Notes: a model not told the origin generated them from the sequence alone. Positions 10,274 through 20,468 are shown, numbered from the stretch's first letter. The stretch: DNA of 35,059 nucleotides from Verrucomicrobiota bacterium (GCA_018674955.1 JABGZB010000033.1:1-35059); one strand, 5' to 3'. Program-made: numbers and translations.

Positions 10274-11130
10274 CTTGCCTTGTGCTCGACGTCTTTGTCG
10301 CAGTGGGGGCAGTGGTACCGGCCGGCGGCCTGCTCGGCGGCATCCAGCTTTAGGCTTTGGCCGCACTCGGCGCAGTCGACGATTTCCGGGATCGGCTCGC
10401 GGCGTTCGCCCTCGGGAACCAACTCGGGGTTGATTGAGTGAAGAATACCGATGGCGGCAGCCTTAGGATCGGCGGAACCAGTGATGGGACGGCCGATCAC
10501 CAGCCAGTTCGCTCCGGCTTGGATGGCATCGGCCGGTGTCATGGTGCGTTTCTGGTCGTCGGCCTTGCTCGACTCGGGGCGGATGCCGGGCGTGACCAAC
10601 TGGATGTCGTTGCCCAGCTCGGCGCGGAGCATCTCGATTTCCTGCGGCGAACAAACCAGCCCGCGCAGTCCGGCGCCGGTGGCGAGCTTGGCCAACCGCA
10701 ACACTTGTTCCTGCACGCTGCCCGTGATGCCCAGTTCGGCGAGGTTGTTGTCGTCCATGCTGGTGAGCACAGTGACGCCGAGCACGAGCGGTGCCTCGGC
10801 GCGGAGCATGGCGGCCTGTTCGTGGGCAGCGTTCTCGGCGGCGGTAAGCATCGCAGTGCCACCCGAAGCGTGGACGGTGGTCATCTTCACGCCGAGGTCG
10901 GTGGCCGCGATGACGGCCTTGGCCACGGTGTTGGGGATGTCGTGCAGTTTGAGGTCAAGAAACACCTTCGCGCCGGTCGCGCGGAGTTTGCGGACGATGT
11001 CCGGCCCGCCGCTAATGAAGAGCTGCTTGCCCACCTTGAACGCGCCGACGAGAGGGGCGAGTTCTTCGGCGAGTTTCAGGGCCTTGTGCGGGCTGGGAAG
11101 GTCGAGCGCGACAATAATAGGATTGTTCAC
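10270..11130 (-). CDS. pyrF: Orotidine-5'-phosphate decarboxylase with C-terminal zinc-ribbon-like extension
   Basis: VALDLPSPHKALKLAEELAPLVGAFKVGKQLF, VFLDLKLHDIPNTVAKA, TPGIRPE, VIGRPITGSADP; tail CAECGQSLKL...YHCPHCDKD. Confidence 0.93.
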   Translation of the reverse strand: MNNPIIVALDLPSPHKALKLAEELAPLVGAFKVGKQLFISGGPDIVRKLRATGAKVFLDLKLHDIPNTVAKAVIAATDLGVKMTTVHASGGTAMLTAAENAAHEQAAMLRAEAPLVLGVTVLTSMDDNNLAELGITGSVQEQVLRLAKLATGAGLRGLVCSPQEIEMLRAELGNDIQLVTPGIRPESSKADDQKRTMTPADAIQAGANWLVIGRPITGSADPKAAAIGILHSINPELVPEGERREPIPEIVDCAECGQSLKLDAAEQAAGRYHCPHCDKDVEHKAS

Positions 11131-11161
11131 GGCGGCAGTCTAGTGGGGTGCGGTTTGATTG

Positions 11162-12076
11162 TCAGGTGGTTTTGCCGCTCGACTGTGCCTCGTCGGCGAG
11201 CATTTGATTGAGATTCCCGACGTGCCATTCGATGCCCGCTATGAACGACTGGAGCAGTCCCTCTAGTTTGCCTTGCCACAAGACACCAAGCTTGAGTGTC
11301 GGAAAGCCGGGCAGCGGAATGGCGCGTACGCCCGGCACGCGCCTGGAGGAGGGCGACACTACACCGATGCCGATGCCGAAGCCTTTGGTCGCGAGTTTCT
11401 CCACCAGGTCGAACGAGTTGACCTCGAGCGTCGTGTGCCAGTCCACGCCCGCATCGGTCAGGCCGGTGCGGAAGATTTTTGTCACCGGCTCATCCGCCGG
11501 CATGCAGATGAGTGGCTCGGTGATTTTTCTCCGCTCTATCAACTCCTCGACCGACTTGATCTTGGACGACCGCCGGGCCACCAGCACCAGCGGAATCTCG
11601 AGCAGTGAGCGCGCCTCGATGCCGGGCGGGGGTTCCTTCTCAAGCACCGTCACGGCGACGTCGATCTCGCGGGCGAGCAGGGCTGTCTCCAGCGCTGGCT
11701 GATGTCCGGGCCGAAGCGACACTCGCAGGTCAGGTCGGTCCTCACGAACCTTTTCCATGATCGTTGGCATGTGGTCGCTCAGGATAATGTGCGATGCGCC
11801 AACGCGGATCCGCTGCGATTCCCCGCCGCGCAGGTCGTCGGACATCTTGTTGAGGTTGCTGAAAAACGGCTCGACGAACTCGTAGAGTTTCCGCCCCGTT
11901 TCCGTCAACTCGAACGGCCGGCGGTGGAACAGCGTCGCGTCGATGTGCTCCTCGAGGAGTGTGATCTGCGAGCTGACCGCCGGTTGCTGGATGCCGTAGG
12001 GGATCTTGCGCACGGCGTTGCTGATGCCCTCGTGCTTGGCCACGTAGTAAAACAGTTCGAGATGATGAATGTTCAT
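11162..12076 (-). CDS. LysR-family transcriptional regulator
   Basis: MNIHHLELFYYVAKHEGISNAVRKIPYGIQQPAVSSQITLLEEHIDATLFHRRPFELTETGRKLYEF; start moved to MNIHH (ORF extends to 12253). Confidence 0.9.
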   Translation of the reverse strand: MNIHHLELFYYVAKHEGISNAVRKIPYGIQQPAVSSQITLLEEHIDATLFHRRPFELTETGRKLYEFVEPFFSNLNKMSDDLRGGESQRIRVGASHIILSDHMPTIMEKVREDRPDLRVSLRPGHQPALETALLAREIDVAVTVLEKEPPPGIEARSLLEIPLVLVARRSSKIKSVEELIERRKITEPLICMPADEPVTKIFRTGLTDAGVDWHTTLEVNSFDLVEKLATKGFGIGIGVVSPSSRRVPGVRAIPLPGFPTLKLGVLWQGKLEGLLQSFIAGIEWHVGNLNQMLADEAQSSGKTT

Positions 12077-12195
12077 CGGGAGAAGCGTTCGGCTGCGACG
12101 TAGCATGCCACCCGGCCGGGCGCGGAGCAACTCCGGCGGCGCCACTGCAGATTCGCATTTGCAACCGGCCAATGGCGGGGTAACTTTCCGCCGTA

Positions 12196-15100
12196 GTGAA
12201 TCCGATTTTTTACAGGCGACTTGGCTTCGTGTTGAGCTTGGTTTCGGGCGCAACTTCCGCGCTTGGCCAGGCGGTCGACTTCGAGAGCCAAATCAAGCCG
12301 CTGCTCTCCGACCGCTGTTTCGCCTGCCACGGCCCGGACGAAAACGCTCGCAAGGCCGATCTGCAACTTCACACCCGCGAGGGGGCGTTCGCCAAGTTGG
12401 ACGATGATCTCGTGGCCATCACCCCGGGCAAGCCGCAGGCCAGCGAGTTGTACCGGCGCATCACCGCGACAGATTCCGACGACCTGATGCCGCCGCCGGA
12501 GTCGAAGCGGAAGCTGTCAGGCGGGGAGAAGGAGTTAATCCGCCGCTGGATCGAGCAGGGCGCCGAGTGGCGGGAGCATTGGTCGTTCGTGCCGGTCGCC
12601 GCTGTCGAAGTGCCGCCGCTTGGTCAAGTGGCTTGGCCTAAGAACGAGATCGACCACTTCACCCTGGCCAAGCTGCGCGAGGCCAACATCGAGCCGTCGC
12701 CCTTGGCCAGGCGCGAACAACGGCTCCGCCGACTGTCGTTCGATCTCACCGGCCTGCCGCCGACCCTGGCTGAGCTTGACGATTTTTTGAGCGACGACTC
12801 GCCGAGCGCCTACGAGAAAGCCGTCGACCGGTTGCTCGGCAATCCGCGCCTTGGCGAGCGCTTGGCCGTGCATTGGCTCGACCTCGCGCGTTACTCCGAC
12901 ACTTACGGTTATCAAGTCGATCGCAACCGGTTCGTTTGGCCGTGGCGCGACTGGGTGATCCGCGCCTTCAATGACAACCTGCCGTACGATGATTTTTTGA
13001 CATGGCAACTCGCCGGCGACCTGTTGCCCGGCGCCACCGACGACCAGCGACTAGCCACGACGTTTAACCGGCTGCATCCGCAGAAAGTCGAGGGCGGCAG
13101 CGTGCCGGAGGAGTTTCGCGTCGAGTACGTTGCCGACCGCAACCACACATTCGGCACGGCGATGCTCGGGCTGACGCTAGAGTGCGCCCGCTGCCACGAC
13201 CACAAGTACGACCCGATTTCGCAGAAGGAGTACTACCAGTTTTTCGCCTTCTTCAACACCATCGACGAGGCCGGGTTGTACTCCTACTTCACGCCGTCGA
13301 TCCCCACGCCGACGTTGCTGATGACCGACGCGGCAGTGAAACAAAAAATCGCCGGCGAGGAAAAGCAGGCCGCTGCCGAGGCGGCGGAGTTGGCGAAGGT
13401 GAGCGCCGATGCCGGGGAGGCGTTTGAGAAATGGCTCGCCGAGCGGCCAGCGAAGGCCACATTGCCCGGGCAGATCGGCCACTTTCCGTTTGAGGAATAC
13501 AAGGACGGCAAACTGCCGAATCTTGCGAACGAATCGAAGCAGGCATCGAGCAGCCAAAAGAATAAAATCGTTCCCGGCAAAAACGGCAATGGTCTGCGGT
13601 TGACCGGCGACGACGGCGTGAACCTTGGCATCGGCAACTTCAAGCGCACGGCGCCGTTCTCGATTGCACTGTGGATAAACACGCCGCATCACAAGGAGCG
13701 CACTGTCGTTTTTTCCCGCTCGCGCGCATGGACCGATGCCGGCAGCCGAGGCTACCAAATGCTCCTGCGCGACGGCCATTTGAGCGCGTCGCTGATTCAC
13801 TTTTGGCCCGGCAACGCCATCAGCGTCCGCACCAAGGCCAAGCTCCCGAAAAATGAGTGGCACCACGTCGCTATCACTTACGACGGCTCGATGAAAGCGG
13901 GCGGCTTGGAGATTTACGTCGATGGCAAACTGGTTGAAACCGAAATTCACAAGGACAACCTGTACAAAAACATCACCGGCGGTGGCGGCGATACGATCGT
14001 CATCGGGCAGCGGTTCCGCGACGTCGGTTTCGCCGAGGGGCTTGTCGATGACTTCCGCGTTTTTGACCGCGAGTTGACCGGCGGCGAGGTGGCGCAGATT
14101 CACGATGGCGGGTCACTGACCGCGATGTTGGCCAAGCCGGCCGATGCGATTGGCCAAGAGGAGCGGGCCACACTGCGCGACTATTTTTTGGCCACCGCGA
14201 ACGAGCCTCATGCCGCCCAGTTGGCCAAGCTGCGGGCCGCTCGCGAGCGCGTTACAAAGCTGCTCGACGGCCGAGGCGAAATCATGGTGATGGAGGAAAT
14301 GAGGCTGAAGGCTCGCTCGACGTTCGTGCTGAAACGCGGCGTGTACAGCGCGCCGGGCGAGCGTGTCGGGGCGGCCACGCCGGGGTCGCTGTCGCCGTTC
14401 CCTAAGGACGCTCCGCGCAATCGACTTGGCCTCGCGCAGTGGCTGGTCGATTCTAAAAATCCGCTCACAGCCCGCGTGGCGGTGAACCATTTTTGGCAGC
14501 TTTGTTTTGGGCAGGGCTTGGTGCGCACGCCGGAGGATTTCGGCACGCAGGGCAAACGGCCGACTCACCCCGGGTTGCTCGACTGGCTGGCCAAGGATTT
14601 CACCGGCCACGGCTGGAACGTGAAGCGGCTGCTCAAGCAGATTGTGATGTCCGCCACGTATCAGCAGGCGAGCGAGACGCGCCGGGCGCTCGAGGTGAGT
14701 GACCCGGAAAATTTGCTGTTGGCGCGCGCGCCGCGCTACCGTCTTTCCGCCGAGATGATCCGCGACAACGCTCTCGCGGCGAGCGGGCTGCTGAGCCGGC
14801 GCATGGGCGGCGCGGGCGCCAAGCCGTACGACTTAACCGAGTCGTTCAAGCCGATGGGCCACGACAAGGGCGAGGGGCTGTATCGCCGTAGCGTTTACAC
14901 GTTCTGGAAACGCACCGGCCCGGCGCCGGTGATGATGGCGCTCGACGCGGCCAAGCGCGACGTCTGCCGGGCCAAGCGCGAAAACACCGCCACGCCGCTG
15001 CAGGCGCTGGTGCTGCTCAACGGCCCGCAGTTCGTCGAGGCGGCGCGGACGCTCGGCGAGCGGATGGTGAGCGAGCACGGCGACAACATTGGCGCCATGG

Positions 15101-15339
15101 TACGCGACACGTTTCGCACTCTGACCAGCCGTGAGCCGTCCGACCGCGAGACGGCTCTGTTGCGTCGGCTGCACGACGAGCAGTTGGCGGTCTTTGAAAA
15201 GGACACCAAGGCCGCGGCCGCGTTTTTGAGCGTGGGCGAAAGCCGCCCGGCCAAAGGCTTGGCCAAGCCGCGGGTCGCCGCCGCGGGCGTCCTGGCCAAG
15301 GCATTGATGAACTTTGACGAGTCGATCGTGAAGCGTTAA
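12196..15339 (+). CDS. Planctomycete-type cytochrome c (PSCyt1) - DUF1549 - LamG/ConA-like - DUF1553 exported protein
   Basis: 1047 aa, GTG start, signal peptide; DRCFACHGPDE, CARCHDHKYDPI, LamG-like region (ALWINTPHH...WHHVAITYDG...EIYVDGKLV), DUF1553 (NPLTARVAVNHFWQLCFGQGLVRTPEDFG). Confidence 0.9.
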   Translation: MNPIFYRRLGFVLSLVSGATSALGQAVDFESQIKPLLSDRCFACHGPDENARKADLQLHTREGAFAKLDDDLVAITPGKPQASELYRRITATDSDDLMPPPESKRKLSGGEKELIRRWIEQGAEWREHWSFVPVAAVEVPPLGQVAWPKNEIDHFTLAKLREANIEPSPLARREQRLRRLSFDLTGLPPTLAELDDFLSDDSPSAYEKAVDRLLGNPRLGERLAVHWLDLARYSDTYGYQVDRNRFVWPWRDWVIRAFNDNLPYDDFLTWQLAGDLLPGATDDQRLATTFNRLHPQKVEGGSVPEEFRVEYVADRNHTFGTAMLGLTLECARCHDHKYDPISQKEYYQFFAFFNTIDEAGLYSYFTPSIPTPTLLMTDAAVKQKIAGEEKQAAAEAAELAKVSADAGEAFEKWLAERPAKATLPGQIGHFPFEEYKDGKLPNLANESKQASSSQKNKIVPGKNGNGLRLTGDDGVNLGIGNFKRTAPFSIALWINTPHHKERTVVFSRSRAWTDAGSRGYQMLLRDGHLSASLIHFWPGNAISVRTKAKLPKNEWHHVAITYDGSMKAGGLEIYVDGKLVETEIHKDNLYKNITGGGGDTIVIGQRFRDVGFAEGLVDDFRVFDRELTGGEVAQIHDGGSLTAMLAKPADAIGQEERATLRDYFLATANEPHAAQLAKLRAARERVTKLLDGRGEIMVMEEMRLKARSTFVLKRGVYSAPGERVGAATPGSLSPFPKDAPRNRLGLAQWLVDSKNPLTARVAVNHFWQLCFGQGLVRTPEDFGTQGKRPTHPGLLDWLAKDFTGHGWNVKRLLKQIVMSATYQQASETRRALEVSDPENLLLARAPRYRLSAEMIRDNALAASGLLSRRMGGAGAKPYDLTESFKPMGHDKGEGLYRRSVYTFWKRTGPAPVMMALDAAKRDVCRAKRENTATPLQALVLLNGPQFVEAARTLGERMVSEHGDNIGAMVRDTFRTLTSREPSDRETALLRRLHDEQLAVFEKDTKAAAAFLSVGESRPAKGLAKPRVAAAGVLAKALMNFDESIVKR

Positions 15340-15353
15340 CTTGTTTTTTTACT

Positions 15354-16811
15354 ATGATGAAATCACCGCTTTGCACAGGGTTTGAATCGACCGTAGGGAT
15401 GAGTCGGCGCGGTTTCCTTAATTCGTTCGGCATGGGGCTGGGCGGCATTGCGCTGGGCAGCCTGCTCCAGCCGGGCGCGCTGCTCGGTGCGCCGACCGGC
15501 CGCGGTGTGATGGGCGGACCGCACTTCGCGCCCAAGGCCAAGCGCATCATTTATTTGTTCCAAAGCGGTGGTCCGTCTCAGCTCGACTTGTTCGATCCCA
15601 AGCCGACGCTGGTCGAAAAGCATGGCACCGAGTTGCCGGAGGCGATCCGGCGGGGCCAACGGCTCACCGCGATGTCCGGCAACCAGGCGTCGCTGCCGCT
15701 GGTTGGGTCGCCGTTCAAGTTTGCGCCGCGCGGCCAGAGCGGCGTCGAGATCAGCGACATGCTGCCGCACATTTCCGGTATCGCCGATGACTTGTGCCTT
15801 ATCCGCTCGATGCACACCGAGGCGATTAACCACGGCCCGGGCGTGACGCACATGCAAACCGGCTCTCAATTCCCTGGCCGACCCAGCATCGGCGCCTGGC
15901 TCAACTATGGGCTCGGCCGTGAAAACGATAACCTACCATCTTTCGTGGTGATGGTCACCAAGGGCAAGGGCGGCCAGCCACTCGTGTCGCGACTTTGGGG
16001 CAGCGGTTTTTTGCCATCTGAAAACCAGGGGTTGCGTTTCCGCTCCGGCGCAAACCCGGTGCTGCATCTGCAAAATCCGGACGGCATCGGGCGCGACAGC
16101 CGCCGTTTGATGCTCGACCGCCTAGGCGAACTGCACGAGCTGCAGCTCGAGAGTAACCCCGACGCCGAGATCGAGTCGCGCATCGCCCAGTACGAGATGG
16201 CATTTCGCATGCAGACGTCGATCCCGGAGGTGACCGACCTCTCCGGCGAGCCGGAGCACGTGCTGCGCGAGTACGGCGACGACGTGAAAAAGCCGGGCAC
16301 CTTCGCCGCGAACTGCCTGCAGGCGCGGCGCTTGGCCGAGCGGGGCGTGCGGTTCATCCAGCTTTACCATCCCGGCTGGGATCAGCATGGCGGCCTGCCA
16401 GGCGGCCTGCGGACGCAGGCCCGCGAGACCGACCAGCCGTCTGCCGCGCTCGTGCGTGACCTCAAGCAGCGCGGTATGCTCGACGACACGCTTGTGATTT
16501 GGGGGGGCGAGTTTGGCCGCACCAACTACTGCCAAGGCACGCTGGGTAAGGATAACTTTGGGCGCGACCACCACGGCCGTTGCTACTCGCTGTGGATGGC
16601 TGGCGGCGGCACAAAGGGCGGCACCGTCGTCGGCCAGACCGACGACTATGGCTACAATGTTGTCGAGGATGGGGTCCACGTGCACGACTTTCACGCGACG
16701 CTGCTACATTTGCTCGGCATCGATCACGAACGGCTGACGTTCAAGTATCAGGGCCGCTACTTCCGCCTCACCGACGTGCACGGTCATGTCGTCAAAGGCG
16801 CGTTGGCTTAA
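15354..16811 (+). CDS. DUF1501 domain-containing protein (Tat-like signal)
   Basis: SRRGFLNSFGMGLGGIAL; KAKRIIYLFQSGGPSQLDLFDPKP; GGEFGRTNYCQGTLGKDNFGRDHHGRCYSLWMAGGG. Confidence 0.92.
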   Translation: MMKSPLCTGFESTVGMSRRGFLNSFGMGLGGIALGSLLQPGALLGAPTGRGVMGGPHFAPKAKRIIYLFQSGGPSQLDLFDPKPTLVEKHGTELPEAIRRGQRLTAMSGNQASLPLVGSPFKFAPRGQSGVEISDMLPHISGIADDLCLIRSMHTEAINHGPGVTHMQTGSQFPGRPSIGAWLNYGLGRENDNLPSFVVMVTKGKGGQPLVSRLWGSGFLPSENQGLRFRSGANPVLHLQNPDGIGRDSRRLMLDRLGELHELQLESNPDAEIESRIAQYEMAFRMQTSIPEVTDLSGEPEHVLREYGDDVKKPGTFAANCLQARRLAERGVRFIQLYHPGWDQHGGLPGGLRTQARETDQPSAALVRDLKQRGMLDDTLVIWGGEFGRTNYCQGTLGKDNFGRDHHGRCYSLWMAGGGTKGGTVVGQTDDYGYNVVEDGVHVHDFHATLLHLLGIDHERLTFKYQGRYFRLTDVHGHVVKGALA

Positions 16812-16844
16812 AGCCTAAGCGTCGTTTGGCTAGGCGCGAAACTG

Positions 16845-17531
16845 ATGACGATCCCGAATTACATCTCGATTTTCAGGCTGATGCTGGTGCCGGTGTTTGT
16901 GATCTCGCTGCTTGATTTCGCCGACACGGGGGCGGTGCTGAGTTGGTGGATGGCGGTAGGGGCGTTTCTCGTGGCGGCGGTCAGCGACGGGGTGGACGGC
17001 TACATCGCGCGGCGTTTCAAGCAGCGCAGCGAACTGGGAGCCTTCCTCGACCCGATGGCGGATAAATTGCTGCTGGTGTCCGGTCTGGTGGTGCTGAGTT
17101 TTTCCAGCGACCACCTCCCTCAATTGCCTGTCTGGATGATCGGGGTGGTGTTTGGGCGGGACCTGTTTTTGTTGCTGGGGTTTTTCGTGATCACGCATTG
17201 GTGCGGCAAGATGAAGATTCAGCCGCATTTCATCAGCAAGTGCGCAACTGTGCTGCAGATGTTCGTGGTGGCGTGGGGGGTGCTAGGCGGGAGGGATCAG
17301 TTTGGCCTCGAGTTCGACTGGCTGTTTTGGTGGTGCCTTGCGACGACGGTGTGCACCGGCTCGACATTCCTTATCTATTTCCCGGCTGGGATAAAGCAGT
17401 TACGAGCGGTGCCGGCCAGTTCTCCGAGCAAGGACCAGTCGCGGCGGCTGGTGAGGCTGGATTTCGAGGTTGACCCGTCCACCCGCGCCGGGGAGAGGGC
17501 AAAATCCCGCGGCGATGGAGAAGGCGTGTAA
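16845..17531 (+). CDS. CDP-alcohol phosphatidyltransferase family protein (PgsA-like)
   Basis: MTIPNYISIFRLMLVPVFVISLLD; SDGVDGYIARRFKQRSELGAFLDPMADKLLL (CDP-OH-P motif DGX2AR-X8-G-X3-D-X3-D). Confidence 0.88.
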   Translation: MTIPNYISIFRLMLVPVFVISLLDFADTGAVLSWWMAVGAFLVAAVSDGVDGYIARRFKQRSELGAFLDPMADKLLLVSGLVVLSFSSDHLPQLPVWMIGVVFGRDLFLLLGFFVITHWCGKMKIQPHFISKCATVLQMFVVAWGVLGGRDQFGLEFDWLFWWCLATTVCTGSTFLIYFPAGIKQLRAVPASSPSKDQSRRLVRLDFEVDPSTRAGERAKSRGDGEGV

Positions 17532-17564
17532 CCTTCGCCCAGCTTTGGGTGTAGATTTCCCAGT

Positions 17565-19199
17565 ATGATCATGAGGAGAACAGCTTGGTTATTGGGATTG
17601 GTTGGCAGCATGAGTTTGGCCGTGGCTGGGCCGGGTCATGGCGGGGCCGACGAGCACTCGGATGGGCACGACACCGGCGGGCTTGAGTTTACGCTGAAGC
17701 CGAAGGGGCTTGGCCAAGAGGGGCAGTTCCAGTTCCGCGTCGACGGCCCGGCGGTAAATTATTTCGCCCAATTTCTCGGCGACGGCTTTCACGTGGAAAG
17801 TTCCACCGACCTTAGACGGTGGCGCAACGTCGACCTGCTGAAGGCAACCAGCGAGGAGACGGTTTTCGAGGATGGGGGCGACGCCACACGGAGCCGATTT
17901 TACCGCGTGCGCTACGAGGGAGGCACGTCCACTTGGGGCATTATTCGTGATCGCATCCTTGGCCCGAGCTGTGCCGGTTGCCACAGCAAGGGCACGACGT
18001 TTGCGAAGCAGTCGAAGCTGCTTCTCACGCCGGATGTCGCCTATGGACAGCTCGTCAATCGCAAGCCGGCCAACACTTACGCGCTTGAGGACGGGCTGGA
18101 ACTTGTCGGCACCGAGGGGTTGGCAAGCCTCGGCAAAAGTTTTCTGTGGGAGAAAATCAACACCGCCGAGGGGCAACATTTTTACGACGACCACCCTGGC
18201 TACGGCTCCCTGATGCCGTTGGGCGCTGACCCGCTGACCGACGGCGAGCTCAAGTTCATCCTGCAATGGATTCTCGAGGGCGCGCCGGAGCACGGCGTCG
18301 TGGCCAAGGTCGCCGACTTAGACAACCTCGAGCGCTATGCGCCTCCTCCGTTCACGCCCTTAGACAAACCGGAAAGTGGCATCCAACTGCACGTCGAGCC
18401 ATTCGAAGTGCCGGCAAATTTCGAACGCGAGTTCTTTATGTACAAGGAGTTGAACAATAACAAACCGGTGTATGTGAATCGTGTCCAGATTGAGATGAGA
18501 TCGGGCAGCCACCATTTCCTCGCCTACCTGCTGGATTCATCGAGCCCGTTTTTCTCGTTTGCCAAGCAGTTGTTCGTGCCGAACAAACTCCGCGACCTGC
18601 ACCTGTCCAATGGCGAGGACGATCCGCTGGTGTTGGCGACGATGGCGTTCCACGATTTTTTTGCTGGGACACAGACACCGCGCTTCGACTACGAATTTCC
18701 CGATGGCGTGGCGCTCAAGCTTCCGGCCCAGACCGGCCTCGATCTGAACACGCATTATGTCAACCGCACCGGCGATCCGTCCACCGGCGAGGTGTACATG
18801 AACCTGCACACTATCGATAAGGCGGCCGTCAAACACGAGGCCAAGATCATCAACATGAACAACACCGATATCGAGCTACCGCCCAACCGGGAAACCACGG
18901 TAACCGCCGACTTTCGCGCGCCTGAGACGATGAATATTTTCCAGCTCTTTTCGCATTCGCATGAGAAGACCATCGAGTTTCGCGTCGAGATCGCTGGCGG
19001 CAAGCGGGACGGGGAGTTGCTCTACATTTCCTATGACTGGGAGCATCCGCCAGTGATGAAGTTCGACCCGCCGCTCGTGGTGAAGCGAGGCGAGAAAATC
19101 CGCCTGAAAACCACATACAATAACTGGACAGACGAGACTATCAACTTCGGCCTGCGCAGCACTGACGAGATGATGATCCTCTTTGGCGCGTATTATTAA
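17565..19199 (+). CDS. Exported protein with one CxxCH heme site and PHM/DBM-like copper type II monooxygenase domain
   Basis: 544 aa; GPSCAGCHSKGTTF; SGSHHFLAYLLD, LNTHYVNRTG, FQLFSHSHEKTIEFRVEI, STDEMMILFGAYY (PHM-like His and Met ligands). Confidence 0.72.
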   Translation: MIMRRTAWLLGLVGSMSLAVAGPGHGGADEHSDGHDTGGLEFTLKPKGLGQEGQFQFRVDGPAVNYFAQFLGDGFHVESSTDLRRWRNVDLLKATSEETVFEDGGDATRSRFYRVRYEGGTSTWGIIRDRILGPSCAGCHSKGTTFAKQSKLLLTPDVAYGQLVNRKPANTYALEDGLELVGTEGLASLGKSFLWEKINTAEGQHFYDDHPGYGSLMPLGADPLTDGELKFILQWILEGAPEHGVVAKVADLDNLERYAPPPFTPLDKPESGIQLHVEPFEVPANFEREFFMYKELNNNKPVYVNRVQIEMRSGSHHFLAYLLDSSSPFFSFAKQLFVPNKLRDLHLSNGEDDPLVLATMAFHDFFAGTQTPRFDYEFPDGVALKLPAQTGLDLNTHYVNRTGDPSTGEVYMNLHTIDKAAVKHEAKIINMNNTDIELPPNRETTVTADFRAPETMNIFQLFSHSHEKTIEFRVEIAGGKRDGELLYISYDWEHPPVMKFDPPLVVKRGEKIRLKTTYNNWTDETINFGLRSTDEMMILFGAYY

Positions 19200-19306
19200 T
19201 GGAGTAGCCGAAGTCACCGATCATAGCCCTTTGAGGTTTCAAAAGTTGCCCTTTTCTTTTCTCAAAAAGCTTTTGTTCGCCTGGAGCTGTCGGTAACTTT
19301 TCGCGC

Positions 19307-20458
19307 GTGAAGCTTCCTTGTTTGTATGCGGCGTTGGCGATGCTTGGCTTGGCCCCGCTTGGCCAGGCGGCGGCGGATGAATTTGACAAGTCGGTGGCGG
19401 CGTTGCGCGCCGTCGGTGGCGAGGGGCAGGGCAACACTGCCGCCGGCCAGGCGTTGCAGCGCCTGGCCAAGGGGGGTGCGGACACCCTGCCGGCGTTGCT
19501 CGCCGGGATGGACGGGGCGAACCTGTTCGCGGCGAACTATCTTCGCGGTGCCGTTGAGGTGATTGCCGGCAACACGTTGGCCAAGGGCGGGGAACTGCCG
19601 CTGGTCGAGCTGGGCGAATTCCTGCTGAATAGGAGTCATGACGCTAAGTCGCGCGCGCTAGCTTTCGAGCTGATCGCGCGCGTTGACGCCGAGGCCGCGG
19701 AGCAACTCATCCCCGGTTTCCTGGGCGACCCCAGCGTGGATCTCCGCCGCGAGGCCGTCGCCCGGCTGCTTGGCCAGGCGGACGGCTTGGCCAAGGTCGG
19801 CAACAAGCCGGCGGCCGTGTTGCTGTACCGGCAGGCGCTCGATGCCGCCCGCGACCTCGACCAAATCAAGTCCATCTCCGGTGCGTTGCGGGAGCTTGGC
19901 CGCAAGGTCAACTTGACGCTGCACTTCGGTTTTCTCGTGGATTGGCAAATGGCCGGCCCTTTTCACAACAAGGATCGCGCCGGGTTTGAGTCGGTGTTCG
20001 GGCCGGAAAAAAACGCGGAATTGTCGGCGTCGTACGACGGCATGGACGGCAAGGTGAAGTGGCAGGGTTACTCGACCGATGACGAATACGGGATGGTGGA
20101 TTTCAACAAGCCTTACGGCGATCTCAAGGAAGTCACTGGCTATGCGCAGACGGAGTTCGTCTCCGGCATTAACCGGCCGGCCGAGTTGCGGCTTGGTTGC
20201 AAAAACGCGTGGAAGATTTGGCTCAACGGCGAGTTGGTCTTTGGGCGCGACGAGTACCACAGGGGCATGCGGATCGATCAGTACAAGCTGCCGGTGCAGT
20301 TGAAGAAGGGCGGAAACGCGATTCTCATCAAGGCCTGCCAGAATGAGCAAGTGGAGGATTGGACAGTGCAATGGCAGTTCCAGTTGCGGGTGTGCGACGC
20401 GACCGGCACGGCGATTCATTCCGCCACGAAGAAGAACCGCGAAGTCGCAGCTCAGTAA
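19307..20458 (+). CDS. Exported hypothetical protein with HEAT-like repeats
   Basis: 383 aa, GTG start; signal peptide MKLPCLYAALAMLGLAPLGQAAAD; alpha-helical repeat region (ALAFELIARVDAEAAEQLIPGFLGDPSVDLRREAVARLL) then beta-rich C-terminus. Confidence 0.6.
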   Translation: MKLPCLYAALAMLGLAPLGQAAADEFDKSVAALRAVGGEGQGNTAAGQALQRLAKGGADTLPALLAGMDGANLFAANYLRGAVEVIAGNTLAKGGELPLVELGEFLLNRSHDAKSRALAFELIARVDAEAAEQLIPGFLGDPSVDLRREAVARLLGQADGLAKVGNKPAAVLLYRQALDAARDLDQIKSISGALRELGRKVNLTLHFGFLVDWQMAGPFHNKDRAGFESVFGPEKNAELSASYDGMDGKVKWQGYSTDDEYGMVDFNKPYGDLKEVTGYAQTEFVSGINRPAELRLGCKNAWKIWLNGELVFGRDEYHRGMRIDQYKLPVQLKKGGNAILIKACQNEQVEDWTVQWQFQLRVCDATGTAIHSATKKNREVAAQ

Positions 20459-20468
20459 CCAGATAGTC

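Noticed and set aside
13177-14103. 308 aa ORF antisense to the DUF1549 protein (and similar ORFs at 28236-29156, 19658-20701, 16122-16694)
   Set aside because: No recognisable domain; typical antisense shadow ORFs of GC-rich genes.
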